Shown here in pieces: positions 42,633 to 51,143 of a stretch of 64,000 nt of DNA (the first letter of the stretch is position 1; the number at the start of each line of letters is the position of its first letter). Under the pieces are notes generated by a model, which worked only from the letters and a program-made list of their open reading frames with translations, was not told the DNA's origin and did no database searches. This stretch comes from Bryobacterales bacterium. Lineage in GTDB: Bacteria; Acidobacteriota; Terriglobia; Bryobacterales; Bryobacteraceae. The stretch covers positions 40,707-104,706 of the forward strand of contig JAFAQY010000118.1 of assembly GCA_019261985.1 (NCBI GenBank), given 5' to 3'. The position numbers and the translations under genes were made by a program.

Positions 42633-44005
42633 TCGATGTCGTTATGCCCCAAATGGGGGAAAGTATTGTCGAAGGAATGTTGACGAAGTGGTTGAAGCAG
42701 CCGGGCGAGCACGTTGAGCGCGATGAGCCGCTGTTTGAAATTTCAACCGACAAAGTGGATACGGAAATACCTTCGCCGAGTTCGGGCACGTTAGCGGAGG
42801 TAGTGGTCCAGGAGGGCCAGACCGTGGCGATCAACGCCGTGGTCGGCCGGATTCAGGACGGCATGGGGGCTGCCGCGGCTCCGAACGCCTCTGCGCCCGC
42901 GCGATCCGCGGCGCCCGCTCCTGCTCCTCCGGCAACTGCTCCGCCGCCCGCCGCTGCTCCGGCAACGGCAGCGGCTGCTCCGCCTCCACAACCTGCGGCA
43001 GCGCCCGCGGACGAAACTACGGGTCCGTTGTCGCCGCTGGTCCGCAAAATGGCGCGCGAAAACAATATCGATTTGAGCAAGGTTCGCGGAACCGGCGCCG
43101 GCGGCCGCATCACCAAGCACGATCTGGAAGCGTATATGGCTGCGCCATCCGCTCCGCAGGCCGCACCCGCGCCTCCGCGGGCGGCTGCTGCTCCCCCTTC
43201 ACCGCCTCCGCCCGCCGCACGACCCGCGGAAGTCGCGACCATTCCGCAACCCGTAGAAGTGCCGCCGCCCGCGCGCGAAATCTCCCGCGAGCCGGTTCAA
43301 ATGCCCGGCGCGGCGCCCGCGTTGCGCGTTGAGCCGATGAGCATCATGCGGCAGCGCATCGCCGAGCACATGGTGTTCAGCAAGCGAACCTCGGCGCACG
43401 TCACCACAGTACACAAAGTGGACATGACGAAAATCGCGAAGCTGCGCGATAAAATGAAGCGCGAATTCCAGGCGCAGTACGGCTTCGGCTTGACGTTTCT
43501 GCCGTTCGTTATGCGCGCGGCAACGGCGGCGCTGCGTCAGTATCCGATTGTGAATGCATCCATTGATGGCACGAATATCATCTATCACCGCGATATCAAT
43601 GTCGGCATGGCGGTGGCGCTCGAAAACGGGCTGATCGTTCCCGTGATTCGCAATGCGGACGAAAAAAACATCGTCGGCTTACAACGCCATATTGTGGATC
43701 TTGCGGCACGCGCCCGCTCGCGGCAGCTTAAGCCCGAGGAAGTGCAAGGCGGAACGTTCTCGATCACGAATTTCGGCAGCTTCGGCAGTCTGTTCGCGAC
43801 GCCGGTGATCAATCAGCCGCAAGTTGCCATTCTAGGCGTGGGCAGTGTGGTAAAGGAGCCGGTGGTGGTGGACGACGCGATCGCGATCCGCTCGACTTGC
43901 TATCTCGCTCTGACGTTCGATCATCGTTTAATCGACGGAGCGCTGGGGGATCAGTTCACCGGCAAGGTGAAATCGGTTCTGGAGGGCTGGGGCGAAGAGG
44001 TTTGA
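42629..44005 (+). CDS. 2-oxoacid dehydrogenase E2 acyltransferase
   Basis: The 458-residue dihydrolipoamide acyltransferase starts at ATG 42629 (ATGA overlap with lipB, ggaga upstream). Domains: lipoyl (1-77; lipoylated Lys42 in 'FEISTDKVDTEIPSPSSG'), a long Ala/Pro-rich linker, peripheral subunit-binding (about 135-172; 'SPLVRKMARENNIDLSKVRG'), a second Ala/Pro linker, and the catalytic domain (about 235-458) ending with the active-site motif 'LTFDHRLIDGALGDQF'. It could serve branched-chain, pyruvate or 2-oxoglutarate dehydrogenase; pattern is closest to the branched-chain/pyruvate group of acidobacteria. E1 genes are not adjacent. Confidence 0.92.
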   Translation: MIDVVMPQMGESIVEGMLTKWLKQPGEHVERDEPLFEISTDKVDTEIPSPSSGTLAEVVVQEGQTVAINAVVGRIQDGMGAAAAPNASAPARSAAPAPAPPATAPPPAAAPATAAAAPPPQPAAAPADETTGPLSPLVRKMARENNIDLSKVRGTGAGGRITKHDLEAYMAAPSAPQAAPAPPRAAAAPPSPPPPAARPAEVATIPQPVEVPPPAREISREPVQMPGAAPALRVEPMSIMRQRIAEHMVFSKRTSAHVTTVHKVDMTKIAKLRDKMKREFQAQYGFGLTFLPFVMRAATAALRQYPIVNASIDGTNIIYHRDINVGMAVALENGLIVPVIRNADEKNIVGLQRHIVDLAARARSRQLKPEEVQGGTFSITNFGSFGSLFATPVINQPQVAILGVGSVVKEPVVVDDAIAIRSTCYLALTFDHRLIDGALGDQFTGKVKSVLEGWGEEV

Positions 44006-44207
44006 GGGAAAATTCAAAGTGCCGTTAGGCGCGTGCCGTCCCTCAAGAACCGCGTTCACCGCCGCACGCAATTGCGGCGCGATTTCCCGTTGAATCGCGG
44101 CTCTCGACGCGCACCCTGCTAGCCCGCATACAACCGTTTTTCGAAGCTTATATACTGAAACTGGAACGGTCCGACCACGCTAAACGTCGGAGAAACGAGA
44201 CACTCGA
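44006..44207. other. intergenic with stem-loop
   Basis: The 202 bases after the E2 gene contain cgcgatt (44078-44084) pairing with aatcgcg (44093-44099), a 7-base stem without a T-run, and ccgcacgcaattgcgg just before it. These may end the operon transcript. The promoter of the TPR gene should lie near 44140-44200. Confidence 0.4.
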
Positions 44208-46229
44208 ATGCACAAAAGACTCGTCGCAGTATTGGCGCTCTTCGGCGCCGTTGCCTGGGGACAGAACACCGCTGCGCCGCAAACGGATCGCGCTTCTGCC
44301 TACTACTACTACACCGTCGCCCATATGTACGCCGACTTGGCGGGGCAGACCGGCAATCGCGAGTATGTCTCGAAAGCCATTGACAACTATAAATTGGCGA
44401 TGAAGGCCGATCCGGCGGCTCCCGCCATCGGCGAGGAACTCTCCGACTTTTACATCCAGACCGGGCGCGCCCGCGAGGCGCAAAACGACGCCGAGGAGGC
44501 GCTGAAACAGAATCCGAACGATCTGAACGCGTTGCGGCTGCTGGCGAAAATCTACACAGGTCAAATTTCTTCCGGGCCCCAAAACCGCTTGGATGAAACC
44601 ATGCTGCGGCGGGCCATTGAGGAATATCAGAAGATCGTTGCGCTGGCGCCCAAGGACATCGATTCCTGGGTGATGCTGGGCCGTCTACAGAAGATTGCGA
44701 TGAATTCGGTGGAGTCGCGCAACGCCTACGAGAAAGCGATGGCGCTGGATCCCGATAGCGAAGACGCGCTGACCGGGCTGGCGCTGGTCTATTCGGACCT
44801 CGGGGACACCGAAAAAGCGACCGATCTGCTGAAAAAGCTCGCTGCTACGCATCCGTCTCAGCGGAGTTTGCAGGCGCTGGCCGGCTCCTACGAGCAAATG
44901 CATCAATACGGTCCGGCGGCCGATGCCCTGAATCAGGTCCTTAGCCTGAATCCTCCGAATGCCGGCGAAATCAAGAAGACGATGGCCGAGTATCAGCTCC
45001 GCGCCGAGCGCTACAAGGATGCTTTGCAAACCTACCAGGAACTAGTAGCCGAGGACCCGAACGACGCGCAATCATATCTGCGAATCTCTCAGATTTATCG
45101 TCAGCTAAAAGATTTTCCGAAAGCGCACGAAGCCGCCGATAAGGCCCGCGCGATCGATGCAACGAATCCGGAGGTCCGCTTGAACGACGTCTTCATTCTT
45201 CAAGCGGAGGGAAAGACGCCGGACGCCATCCAGACCCTTAAAGACCTCCTGGCTAGCATGCAGAAGCGGAATTACAACGCCGCTGAACGCCAAACCCGCG
45301 CGCAATTGCTGATGCAGCTTTCCGCGCTATATCGGGATGCGGATCAGACCGAGCTCGCGGTGGACGCATTGCGGCAGGCCGCCGAAGCGAATCCCGAACG
45401 CGCCACGGCCACGACCATCGCCATCGTTGAGACTTACCGCGAAGCGCATGAATTCGCAAAAGCACAACAGGAACTGGACGCGGCTCTGAAAAAATCGCCC
45501 GACGATCGCGATCTGCACGCGACCAGGGCAACGTTGCTGGCCGACATGGGGAAAACCGATCAAGCGGTGTCCGAGGCAAAGAAGCTGCTTGGAGGCAAAG
45601 AGGACCGCGAGGCGTACCTGACGCTGGCGTCGGTCTATGACAAGGCGAAGAAATTCGACGACATGGGCAAGGCGCTGGACCAAGCCGAAAAACTGGCGCA
45701 GACGGGCGATGACCGGCTTACGATTACGTTCCAGCGCGGCGCCATGTATGAGCGGATGAAGAAGGTCGATCTCGCCGAACAGCAATTCCGCAAAGTTTTG
45801 GAAATGGACCCGAACAATGCCGGCGCTTTGAACTATCTGGGCTACATGTTGGCCGACCGCAACCTTCGCCTTCAGGAAGCTTTGGATTACATTACGAAGG
45901 CCGTCGATAAAGAGCCGGAGAATGGCGCCTATATCGACAGCTTGGGGTGGATTTACTTCCGGCTCGGCAGGCTGGATGACGCGGAGAATCAGTTGCGTCG
46001 CGCGGTTCAGAAGACGCCGCACGATCCCACTGTGCACGATCATCTGGCGGAAGCGTTGATGCGCCAAGGCAAGGTACGTGAAGCGATGGCGCAGTGGCAG
46101 ATTTCGCTAAAGGAATGGGAGACGGGCGCCCCGGCCGATCTTGACCCGGCCGAGGTCTCGAAAACCAAAAATAAGCTTGAGAGCGCCAGGGTGCGGTTGG
46201 CTCAGGAAACCGCGCCTGCGAAGAAGTAG
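44208..46229 (+). CDS. secreted tetratricopeptide repeat protein
   Basis: The 673-residue protein has a signal peptide (MHKRLVAVLALFGAVAWGQ) and then TPR units over nearly its whole length, such as 'AREAQNDAEEALKQNPNDLN' near 85, 'AYEKAMALDPDSEDALTGLA' near 172, 'AEQQFRKVLEMDPNNAGALN' near 522 and 'AENQLRRAVQKTPHDPTVHD' near 590. The C-terminal quarter matches the pattern of large periplasmic TPR proteins that scaffold outer-membrane assembly or polysaccharide export. It is followed by the OmpH/Skp gene, which supports an envelope role. The exact partner is unknown. Confidence 0.88.
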   Translation: MHKRLVAVLALFGAVAWGQNTAAPQTDRASAYYYYTVAHMYADLAGQTGNREYVSKAIDNYKLAMKADPAAPAIGEELSDFYIQTGRAREAQNDAEEALKQNPNDLNALRLLAKIYTGQISSGPQNRLDETMLRRAIEEYQKIVALAPKDIDSWVMLGRLQKIAMNSVESRNAYEKAMALDPDSEDALTGLALVYSDLGDTEKATDLLKKLAATHPSQRSLQALAGSYEQMHQYGPAADALNQVLSLNPPNAGEIKKTMAEYQLRAERYKDALQTYQELVAEDPNDAQSYLRISQIYRQLKDFPKAHEAADKARAIDATNPEVRLNDVFILQAEGKTPDAIQTLKDLLASMQKRNYNAAERQTRAQLLMQLSALYRDADQTELAVDALRQAAEANPERATATTIAIVETYREAHEFAKAQQELDAALKKSPDDRDLHATRATLLADMGKTDQAVSEAKKLLGGKEDREAYLTLASVYDKAKKFDDMGKALDQAEKLAQTGDDRLTITFQRGAMYERMKKVDLAEQQFRKVLEMDPNNAGALNYLGYMLADRNLRLQEALDYITKAVDKEPENGAYIDSLGWIYFRLGRLDDAENQLRRAVQKTPHDPTVHDHLAEALMRQGKVREAMAQWQISLKEWETGAPADLDPAEVSKTKNKLESARVRLAQETAPAKK

Positions 46230-46350
46230 CGTTTCGCATCAGGCGAATTTGCACCCGGTGATTGACGGCCGCCCATGCGAGCGGGCGGATCACTCGGCGC
46301 GTGGATTGTTAGAATAGTTTACAAAAAAAAGGAGTCGTCTCTAAATAGTC

Positions 46351-46869
46351 ATGTTTCGCTTGCCTCTGCTCCCCGTTCTTGCAGTGTGCGCCGTGGCGGT
46401 TGCGTTCAGTTCCACGGCCGCGGCTCAAACGAAGGTCGGTGTCATCAACCTCGAAAAGGCCATGCTGGATACGGCCGAGATGAAGAAAGCCATGGTCGAC
46501 CTGCCGCTGAAGTACAAGCCGAAGCAGGACCAGCTTGAAAAAATTCAGCGGGAGATGCAGGACCTTCAATCGCAATTGCAATCCGGCAAGCTTAGCCCCG
46601 CCGCCTCGGCCGATGCCGAAGCGCGCGGCCAGCAGCTTCAGCGCCAGGCGGACCGGCTGAATCAGGACCTTCAGGAAGAGGTCACCGCCGACCGTAACGA
46701 CATATTGATGCGCGCGCAAACCCGCATGTACGAGGTGGTGAAAAAATTGGCGGACGAAAAAGGAATCGATGTGGTGGTTACTTCCGCCGCCGCGTTCTAC
46801 TTCAAAACCGCGGTTGAAATCACCGCCGACGCCACTGTCGCGTACGATAAGGCTTACCCGCTGAAGTAA
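46351..46869 (+). CDS. OmpH/Skp family periplasmic chaperone
   Basis: The 172-residue protein has a signal peptide (to about residue 25, ending TAAAQ), then 'KVGVINLEKAMLDTAEMKKA' as the conserved start of the Skp fold and a long coiled coil around residues 45-130 ('YKPKQDQLEKIQREMQDLQS'). The C-terminal strand block 'GIDVVVTSAAAFYFKTAVEI' is typical. Skp proteins hold unfolded outer-membrane proteins in the periplasm. The gene follows the TPR gene by 121 bases and precedes a membrane-protein gene by 4 bases. Confidence 0.87.
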   Translation: MFRLPLLPVLAVCAVAVAFSSTAAAQTKVGVINLEKAMLDTAEMKKAMVDLPLKYKPKQDQLEKIQREMQDLQSQLQSGKLSPAASADAEARGQQLQRQADRLNQDLQEEVTADRNDILMRAQTRMYEVVKKLADEKGIDVVVTSAAAFYFKTAVEITADATVAYDKAYPLK

Positions 46870-46873
46870 GTTC

Positions 46874-47377
46874 ATGAGCGGGTTCCTGAACGCTTACGAA
46901 GATCAAGCCGAGCGGCAATATCGCCGCTCAGCGCTGCTGAAACGCGTGATTCTGGGTACGCTGCTGGTAGCGGTAATCGGCGCAACGGCCTACTACAGCC
47001 TGCGCACCCGTAGCCAGGAACATACCGTCAAACAGTTTCTGGACGATCTTCAGCATCAACGCTATCAACAGGCCTATGCGCTGTGGGGTTGCACCCAGGA
47101 CACGCCGTGCAAGTACTACCCGCCGGATAAGTTCACCGAGGATTGGGGCCCCGGGAGCCGGTACGCCAACGCAGGCGCGTTTCAGATAGATCACGTGGAC
47201 TATTGCGGCGATGGCGTGGTTTTCGACCTCACCTATCCGAATTCGGACGAACTCGGCCTATGGGTGCAGCGGTCTAACAACGTGCTCAGCTTTGCTCCCT
47301 GGCCGCGGTGCCCGGGCCGGCATTTACAGCTCCGGCAATTCTTCAAATCACTATTTAATCGCGACGCATCCGCGTAG
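46874..47377 (+). CDS. single-pass membrane protein of unknown function
   Basis: The 167-residue product has a basic N-terminus, one membrane helix at about 24-46 ('VILGTLLVAVIGATAYYSLR') and an outward domain with four or more cysteines ('YALWGCTQDTPCKYYPPDKF', 'VDYCGDG', 'WPRCPGRHLQ') that could form disulfides. I do not recognise a family. ATG 46874 lies 4 bases after the Skp-like stop, so they are probably one operon. The last 15 codons are partly duplicated just downstream (47390-47435). Confidence 0.72.
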   Translation: MSGFLNAYEDQAERQYRRSALLKRVILGTLLVAVIGATAYYSLRTRSQEHTVKQFLDDLQHQRYQQAYALWGCTQDTPCKYYPPDKFTEDWGPGSRYANAGAFQIDHVDYCGDGVVFDLTYPNSDELGLWVQRSNNVLSFAPWPRCPGRHLQLRQFFKSLFNRDASA

Positions 47378-47435
47378 TAAAACTGCCGTTCCGTCACTTT
47401 TTCAAATCGCTGTTCAATCGCGAAGCCTCTGTGTA
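47331..47435 (+). repeat. diverged tandem duplication of a C-terminal coding segment
   Basis: Bases 47331-47376, the end of the upstream gene, recur at 47390-47435 with about ten differences in 46 bases. The first copy encodes RQFFKSLFNRDASA; the second, if read in the matching frame, gives RHFFKSLFNREASV. Differences are mostly at silent positions, so the second copy was probably once coding. It may be what is left of a duplicated gene. Confidence 0.65.
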
Positions 47436-47503
47436 TTCCGGCGGATTCTGGTCCGAGCCGCTCCGAGGGCGCGATTCCCACAAAGGTGTTGGGTGCTAGG
47501 GAC

Positions 47504-47532
47504 CTGCTACTGTGCACAAATGAACGTATAAT
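47504..47532 (+). promoter_or_regulatory. putative promoter of the toxin-antitoxin operon
   Basis: A perfect tataat lies at 47527-47532, 24 bases before the antitoxin ATG. A weak -35 (ctgcta, 47504-47509) sits 17 bases upstream. The AT-rich -10 stands out in this GC-rich sequence. Confidence 0.4.
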
Positions 47533-47556
47533 TATGAATGTAGGCGAGAATCGTTG

Positions 47557-47823
47557 ATGCATATAACTTTGAGGCCTGAAGTAGAAAAGGCTATTGAAAA
47601 CGAGATCAAATCAGGGCGCTCAACTGGCCCGAGTGAATTTCTCGATAAAGCGATTTACCATTACCTGGTTGCGCGCGACCTCGGCGAGGAATACAGCCGG
47701 GAATTCATCGACGCAAAGATTGCTCGTGGATTGGCCCAAGTTGAAAGCGGCGAGATGATCGACGCTGATGAGTTCTTCGAACAACTTCGGCTTCGGGGAG
47801 AGGAACTCCGGCACCCGGGTTGA
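47557..47823 (+). CDS. ParD-like (CopG/ribbon-helix-helix) antitoxin
   Basis: The 88-residue protein begins MHITLRPEVEKAIENEIKSG, a ribbon-helix-helix pattern, then 'RSTGPSEFLDKAIYHYLVAR'. The acidic C-terminal half ('IDADEFFEQLRLRGEELRHP') would cover the toxin. A TTG one codon upstream (47554) is also possible. The next gene, a ParE-like toxin, overlaps by four bases (TTGA), the usual arrangement. RHH antitoxins repress their own promoter. Confidence 0.82.
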   Translation: MHITLRPEVEKAIENEIKSGRSTGPSEFLDKAIYHYLVARDLGEEYSREFIDAKIARGLAQVESGEMIDADEFFEQLRLRGEELRHPG

Positions 47824-48116
47824 GGAAGCTCCGCCTAACGGTGGAAGCGGCTGCGGACCTCACCGAGATCTTCGACTATATTGCTGAGGACAGCATCGTT
47901 GCCGCCTAACGCGTCGCTACTGAAATTCACGCCGAGATGGATAAGCTGGCTCGCAGTCCGCGAATCGGCCACAGGCGGACGGACCTGACGAGCCGCGACG
48001 TGCTCTTCTGGCGAATACATTCGTATCTAATCATCTATCAGCCGAGCGATCCGATCAACGTGATTGCTGTCCTGCACGCGAGCCGGGATGTTGGGAATAT
48101 CCTGAGGCAGCGCTGA
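47820..48116 (+). pseudogene. ParE-like toxin gene interrupted by an in-frame TAA
   Basis: TTG 47820 opens MRKLRLTVEAAADLTEIFDY and IAEDSIVAA, then TAA at 47907-47909. The same frame continues to TGA 48114 as 'RVATEIHAEMDKLARSPRIG', 'HRRTDLTSRDVLFWRIHSYL', 'IIYQPSDPINVIAVLHASRD', 'VGNILRQR', a complete RelE/ParE-fold toxin of about 98 codons. A single base change (for example from CAA or GAA) accounts for the stop. The antitoxin is intact. Restart downstream of the stop would lack the first helix. Confidence 0.85.
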
Positions 48117-48141
48117 ACGTAAGCCTGCTTAAAGCGCTCCG

Positions 48142-48474
48142 CTACGTCTCCACGAAATCCACTACCTTCGCATCCCTCCACAGGCGCTCCAGATCGTAGT
48201 ACGTCCGCGCCTTCTCCGAAAAGATGTGGATCAGGTAGTCGCCATAATCCATCAACACCCACTCCGCATTCTCATAGCCCTCGATGCTGTGGGCATGCTC
48301 GCCCAGTTTCTTCAGACGCAATTGCACTTCGTCGGCGATGGCCTGAATCTGGCGCGCGTTTGCTCCGCTGCAGATGACGAAGTAGTCGGCGAAAGAGGTG
48401 ATATCTCGCAGGTCCAGGACGCGTATTTCCTTAGCCTGCTTGGAATCGGCGGCGTGCGCGGCGGCGAGCCACAT
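48142..48474 (-). CDS. rsfS: ribosomal silencing factor RsfS
   Basis: The product has 110 residues from ATG 48474. It matches the RsfS/DUF143 fold: 'IRVLDLRDITSFADYFVICS' near 17-36, 'GANARQIQAIADEVQLRLKK' near 37-56 and 'NAEWVLMDYGDYLIHIFSEK' near 68-87. RsfS binds ribosomal protein uL14 and keeps the subunits apart in starvation. The open frame extends upstream of the ATG with plausible residues (KLARAKKLQEPEP), so a rarer upstream start is possible. It is divergent from hpt. Confidence 0.93.
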   Translation of the reverse strand: MWLAAAHAADSKQAKEIRVLDLRDITSFADYFVICSGANARQIQAIADEVQLRLKKLGEHAHSIEGYENAEWVLMDYGDYLIHIFSEKARTYYDLERLWRDAKVVDFVET

Positions 48475-48556
48475 GGGCTCGGGTTCTTGAAGTTTTTTCG
48501 CGCGCGCCAGCTTTATTTTAGCTCTCCTGCTCGTATCGTACTACAATCGGTCCATC

Positions 48557-49144
48557 ATGTCCTCGCTTGAAGTGTTGCTGTCGTCGGATCGGATACAGGC
48601 CCGCATTCGTGAATTGGGAGCGCAGATCGATTCGGATTATCCACAGGGACCGGTGTATCTGGTCGGCATCTTGAAAGGCGCCTGCTTCTTCCTGTCGGAC
48701 CTGGCGCGAGCGATGAACACCCCGGCGCGCCTGGAATTCGTGGGAATTTCAAGCTATGGCAAGGGGAAAAGCACTTCAGGCGAAGTGCGCTTGACGAAGG
48801 ATCTCGACGTATCGGTTGAGGGCCAGGACGTGATCGTTGTGGAGGATATCGTCGACAGCGGCGTGACGCTCAGCTATTTGATGCAGGTGTTCCAGCAGCG
48901 GCGTCCGAAATCGTTGCGCATCGCCACGCTGCTGGATAAACCCGAGCGCCGCCAGCGCCCGGTGCACGTCGATTACGTCGGATTCAAGATCCCCGATGAG
49001 TTTGTGGTGGGGTTCGGCCTGGACTACGCGGAGGATTACCGGAACCTTAAGGATATCTGCATTCTGGCCGCCGCGTCCGCGTCCTCAGAAAACCGCGGCG
49101 CAACGGAGCCTGTCGCGGCCGCACAGGGCGGCTCCCCGGATTAA
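48557..49144 (+). CDS. hpt: hypoxanthine phosphoribosyltransferase
   Basis: The 195-residue purine salvage enzyme makes IMP or GMP from hypoxanthine or guanine and PRPP. It shows 'GPVYLVGILKGACFFLSDLA' near residue 31, the flexible-loop region 'FVGISSYGKGKSTSGEV' near 61 and the PRPP motif 'VIVVEDIVDSGVTLSYLM' near 93. The C-terminal 20 residues are Ala/Gly/Pro-rich and extend beyond the usual end. No obvious operon partner; rsfS lies divergently upstream with 82 bases between. Confidence 0.93.
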   Translation: MSSLEVLLSSDRIQARIRELGAQIDSDYPQGPVYLVGILKGACFFLSDLARAMNTPARLEFVGISSYGKGKSTSGEVRLTKDLDVSVEGQDVIVVEDIVDSGVTLSYLMQVFQQRRPKSLRIATLLDKPERRQRPVHVDYVGFKIPDEFVVGFGLDYAEDYRNLKDICILAAASASSENRGATEPVAAAQGGSPD

Positions 49145-49172
49145 CCGCTTTACCGCTCCGGCCCTGTGCCGC

Positions 49173-51119
49173 TCAGCGCCCGCCGCGAACTAGGCGCATC
49201 GCTTCTCCAAGCGCGTTAGATTCCCTGGCCGCGCCGCCGGTGGATCCCTCTTCCACCTTGTCGCCCTCGCCTGGGGCAAGGAACAGATTCGCTTCCAGGC
49301 CATGCTGTCGCGTATAGAGATCCCAATAGCGCCCGCCCAACGCATAAAGCTGCTCGTGCGTGCCGCGCTCGACGATGCGGCCGTTTTCGACAACCAGAAT
49401 CTGATCGGCGCGCCGGATCGTCGAAAGACGATGGGCGATGACGAAGGTGGTGCGGCCCGCCATCAGGTACTTTAGGCCTTCCTGAATCAACGCCTCGGAT
49501 TCAGAGTCCAGGCTGGAGGTGGCTTCGTCGAGGATCAGAATGCGCGGATCGGCAAGAATGGCGCGCGCGATGGAGACGCGCTGCCGCTGGCCGCCGGAAA
49601 GCTTTACTCCGCGCTCGCCAACAATCGTGTCGTACTTCTTCTCAAACGTTTCGGCAAATTCGTCCACGCGGGCGATGCGGCAAGCTTCAAGGATCTGCTC
49701 TTTCGTCGCGCCCGGCCGGGCAAAGGCAATGTTTTCCTCGATGGTTCCGTCGAAGAGAAAAGTATCCTGGAGCACCACGCCCAACTGCGTCCGATAGGAA
49801 TCCAACCGCACAGTCGAAAGATCGAATCCATCGACGGTGATCAGTCCCTCGCCGGGCGTGTGAAATGCCGCGACCAGACTGATAATCGTCGATTTTCCCG
49901 AACCCGACGGGCCCACCAGCGCCGTCACCGTCCCGGGAGCGGCGCGGAAGCTGACATCGAACAAGACCTGTTTGCCTTGTTCATAGGAAAAGCCGACGTG
50001 CGAGAAATCCACTTCGCCCCTAATCGAACCGAGCTGCACCGTTCGCCCTTGATCTAGGTCTTCCCGCCGCTCCCGCAAAACCTCGCGCGTGCGCTCCAGG
50101 CCGGCAAAAGCTTCGCTCAATTGCGTCCCGATTCCCACTACCTGGAACACCGGAGCCGTAAGGAAAGTGAGGTATGCGACGAACATCATCAGATCCCCGA
50201 GCGTCATGCGGCCGGCATAGATTTCGCGCGTGCCTATGTAGGAGACAACCGCGCCGACGATTCCGATGAGAACGGTGGCCGAAAGACTCATCAGCGAAAC
50301 CGCGGTAAGAGATCGAATCACGTTATCGAGCAAACGTTTCACGCCGCCCGCAAAGACTTCGGCTTCGCGCTCCTCCGCATGATATCCCTTAACCACCCGT
50401 ACGCCGCCGAGAGATTCCGTCAACCGGCCGGTTACCTCGGCATTAATTTTGCCCCGCTCGCGAAAGATCGGCCGGATGTTCTTAAACGCGCTCCTGAGCG
50501 CAAACGAGAACGCAATGACGAAAAGCGCCGTAATGCTGGTCATTACGGGGCTGATTCGCATCAGCAATACGAGCGCAATCAAAGCGGTGAGGATGCCGCC
50601 CACGAAATCGACCAACCCGGTGCCTAGCAGATTGCGGATGCCCTCGACATCGCTCATGATGCGCGCCACCAGAACGCCGCTCTTGTTTGCGTCGTAGTAG
50701 GAGACCGGGAGCATTCCGATATGGCGCTGGACTTTTTGACGCAACTCCGCAATAAGCCTCTGGGCGGCTTTCGAAAGCAGTTGCGTCAGAGAAAAGGAAG
50801 TCACACCCTGCACGAGCGTTGCGGCGAGGACGGCGCCGACCAGCGGCATCAACAACTGCGCCTGATGCTTGCCGATGACATTGTCGATGAGATACTTCGT
50901 CGAAGTCGGTAAGACCAGCCCGCAAACGCGGTTGATCACCATCAACACGAACCCGAGCGCAAAGATTTTGCGCCGGGGCAGGACCATTTCGCGGAGATCG
51001 GGCCACAGCTCGCGTAATCGTTCGGAACTGGGACGTTTGGGCGCTTTGGAGGTATCCTGCGCCCGCGCAGGACCGGCGCGCCGATCGCCATGTCCCAAGC
51101 CTGCCATTCCCGGCGCCAT
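49173..51119 (-). CDS. ABC exporter, MsbA-like (fused membrane and ATPase domains)
   Basis: The 648-residue half-transporter has an inner-membrane domain (about 45-340, six helices) and a nucleotide-binding domain (about 360-600) with Walker A 'GPSGSGKST', signature 'VKLSGGQRQRVSIARAIL', Walker B 'ILILDEATSSLD' and switch 'FVIAHRLST'. MsbA-type proteins flip lipid A core or other lipids and drugs. The first 45 residues are low-complexity and the annotated ATG is only 24 bases from the divergent DUF72 start, so the true start may be further inside, for example at residue 46 (50984). The C-terminal tail (about 600-648) is hydrophilic. Confidence 0.9.
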   Translation of the reverse strand: MAPGMAGLGHGDRRAGPARAQDTSKAPKRPSSERLRELWPDLREMVLPRRKIFALGFVLMVINRVCGLVLPTSTKYLIDNVIGKHQAQLLMPLVGAVLAATLVQGVTSFSLTQLLSKAAQRLIAELRQKVQRHIGMLPVSYYDANKSGVLVARIMSDVEGIRNLLGTGLVDFVGGILTALIALVLLMRISPVMTSITALFVIAFSFALRSAFKNIRPIFRERGKINAEVTGRLTESLGGVRVVKGYHAEEREAEVFAGGVKRLLDNVIRSLTAVSLMSLSATVLIGIVGAVVSYIGTREIYAGRMTLGDLMMFVAYLTFLTAPVFQVVGIGTQLSEAFAGLERTREVLRERREDLDQGRTVQLGSIRGEVDFSHVGFSYEQGKQVLFDVSFRAAPGTVTALVGPSGSGKSTIISLVAAFHTPGEGLITVDGFDLSTVRLDSYRTQLGVVLQDTFLFDGTIEENIAFARPGATKEQILEACRIARVDEFAETFEKKYDTIVGERGVKLSGGQRQRVSIARAILADPRILILDEATSSLDSESEALIQEGLKYLMAGRTTFVIAHRLSTIRRADQILVVENGRIVERGTHEQLYALGGRYWDLYTRQHGLEANLFLAPGEGDKVEEGSTGGAARESNALGEAMRLVRGGR

Positions 51120-51143
51120 TGCTTTCAGTGTAGCCTGCGATAA

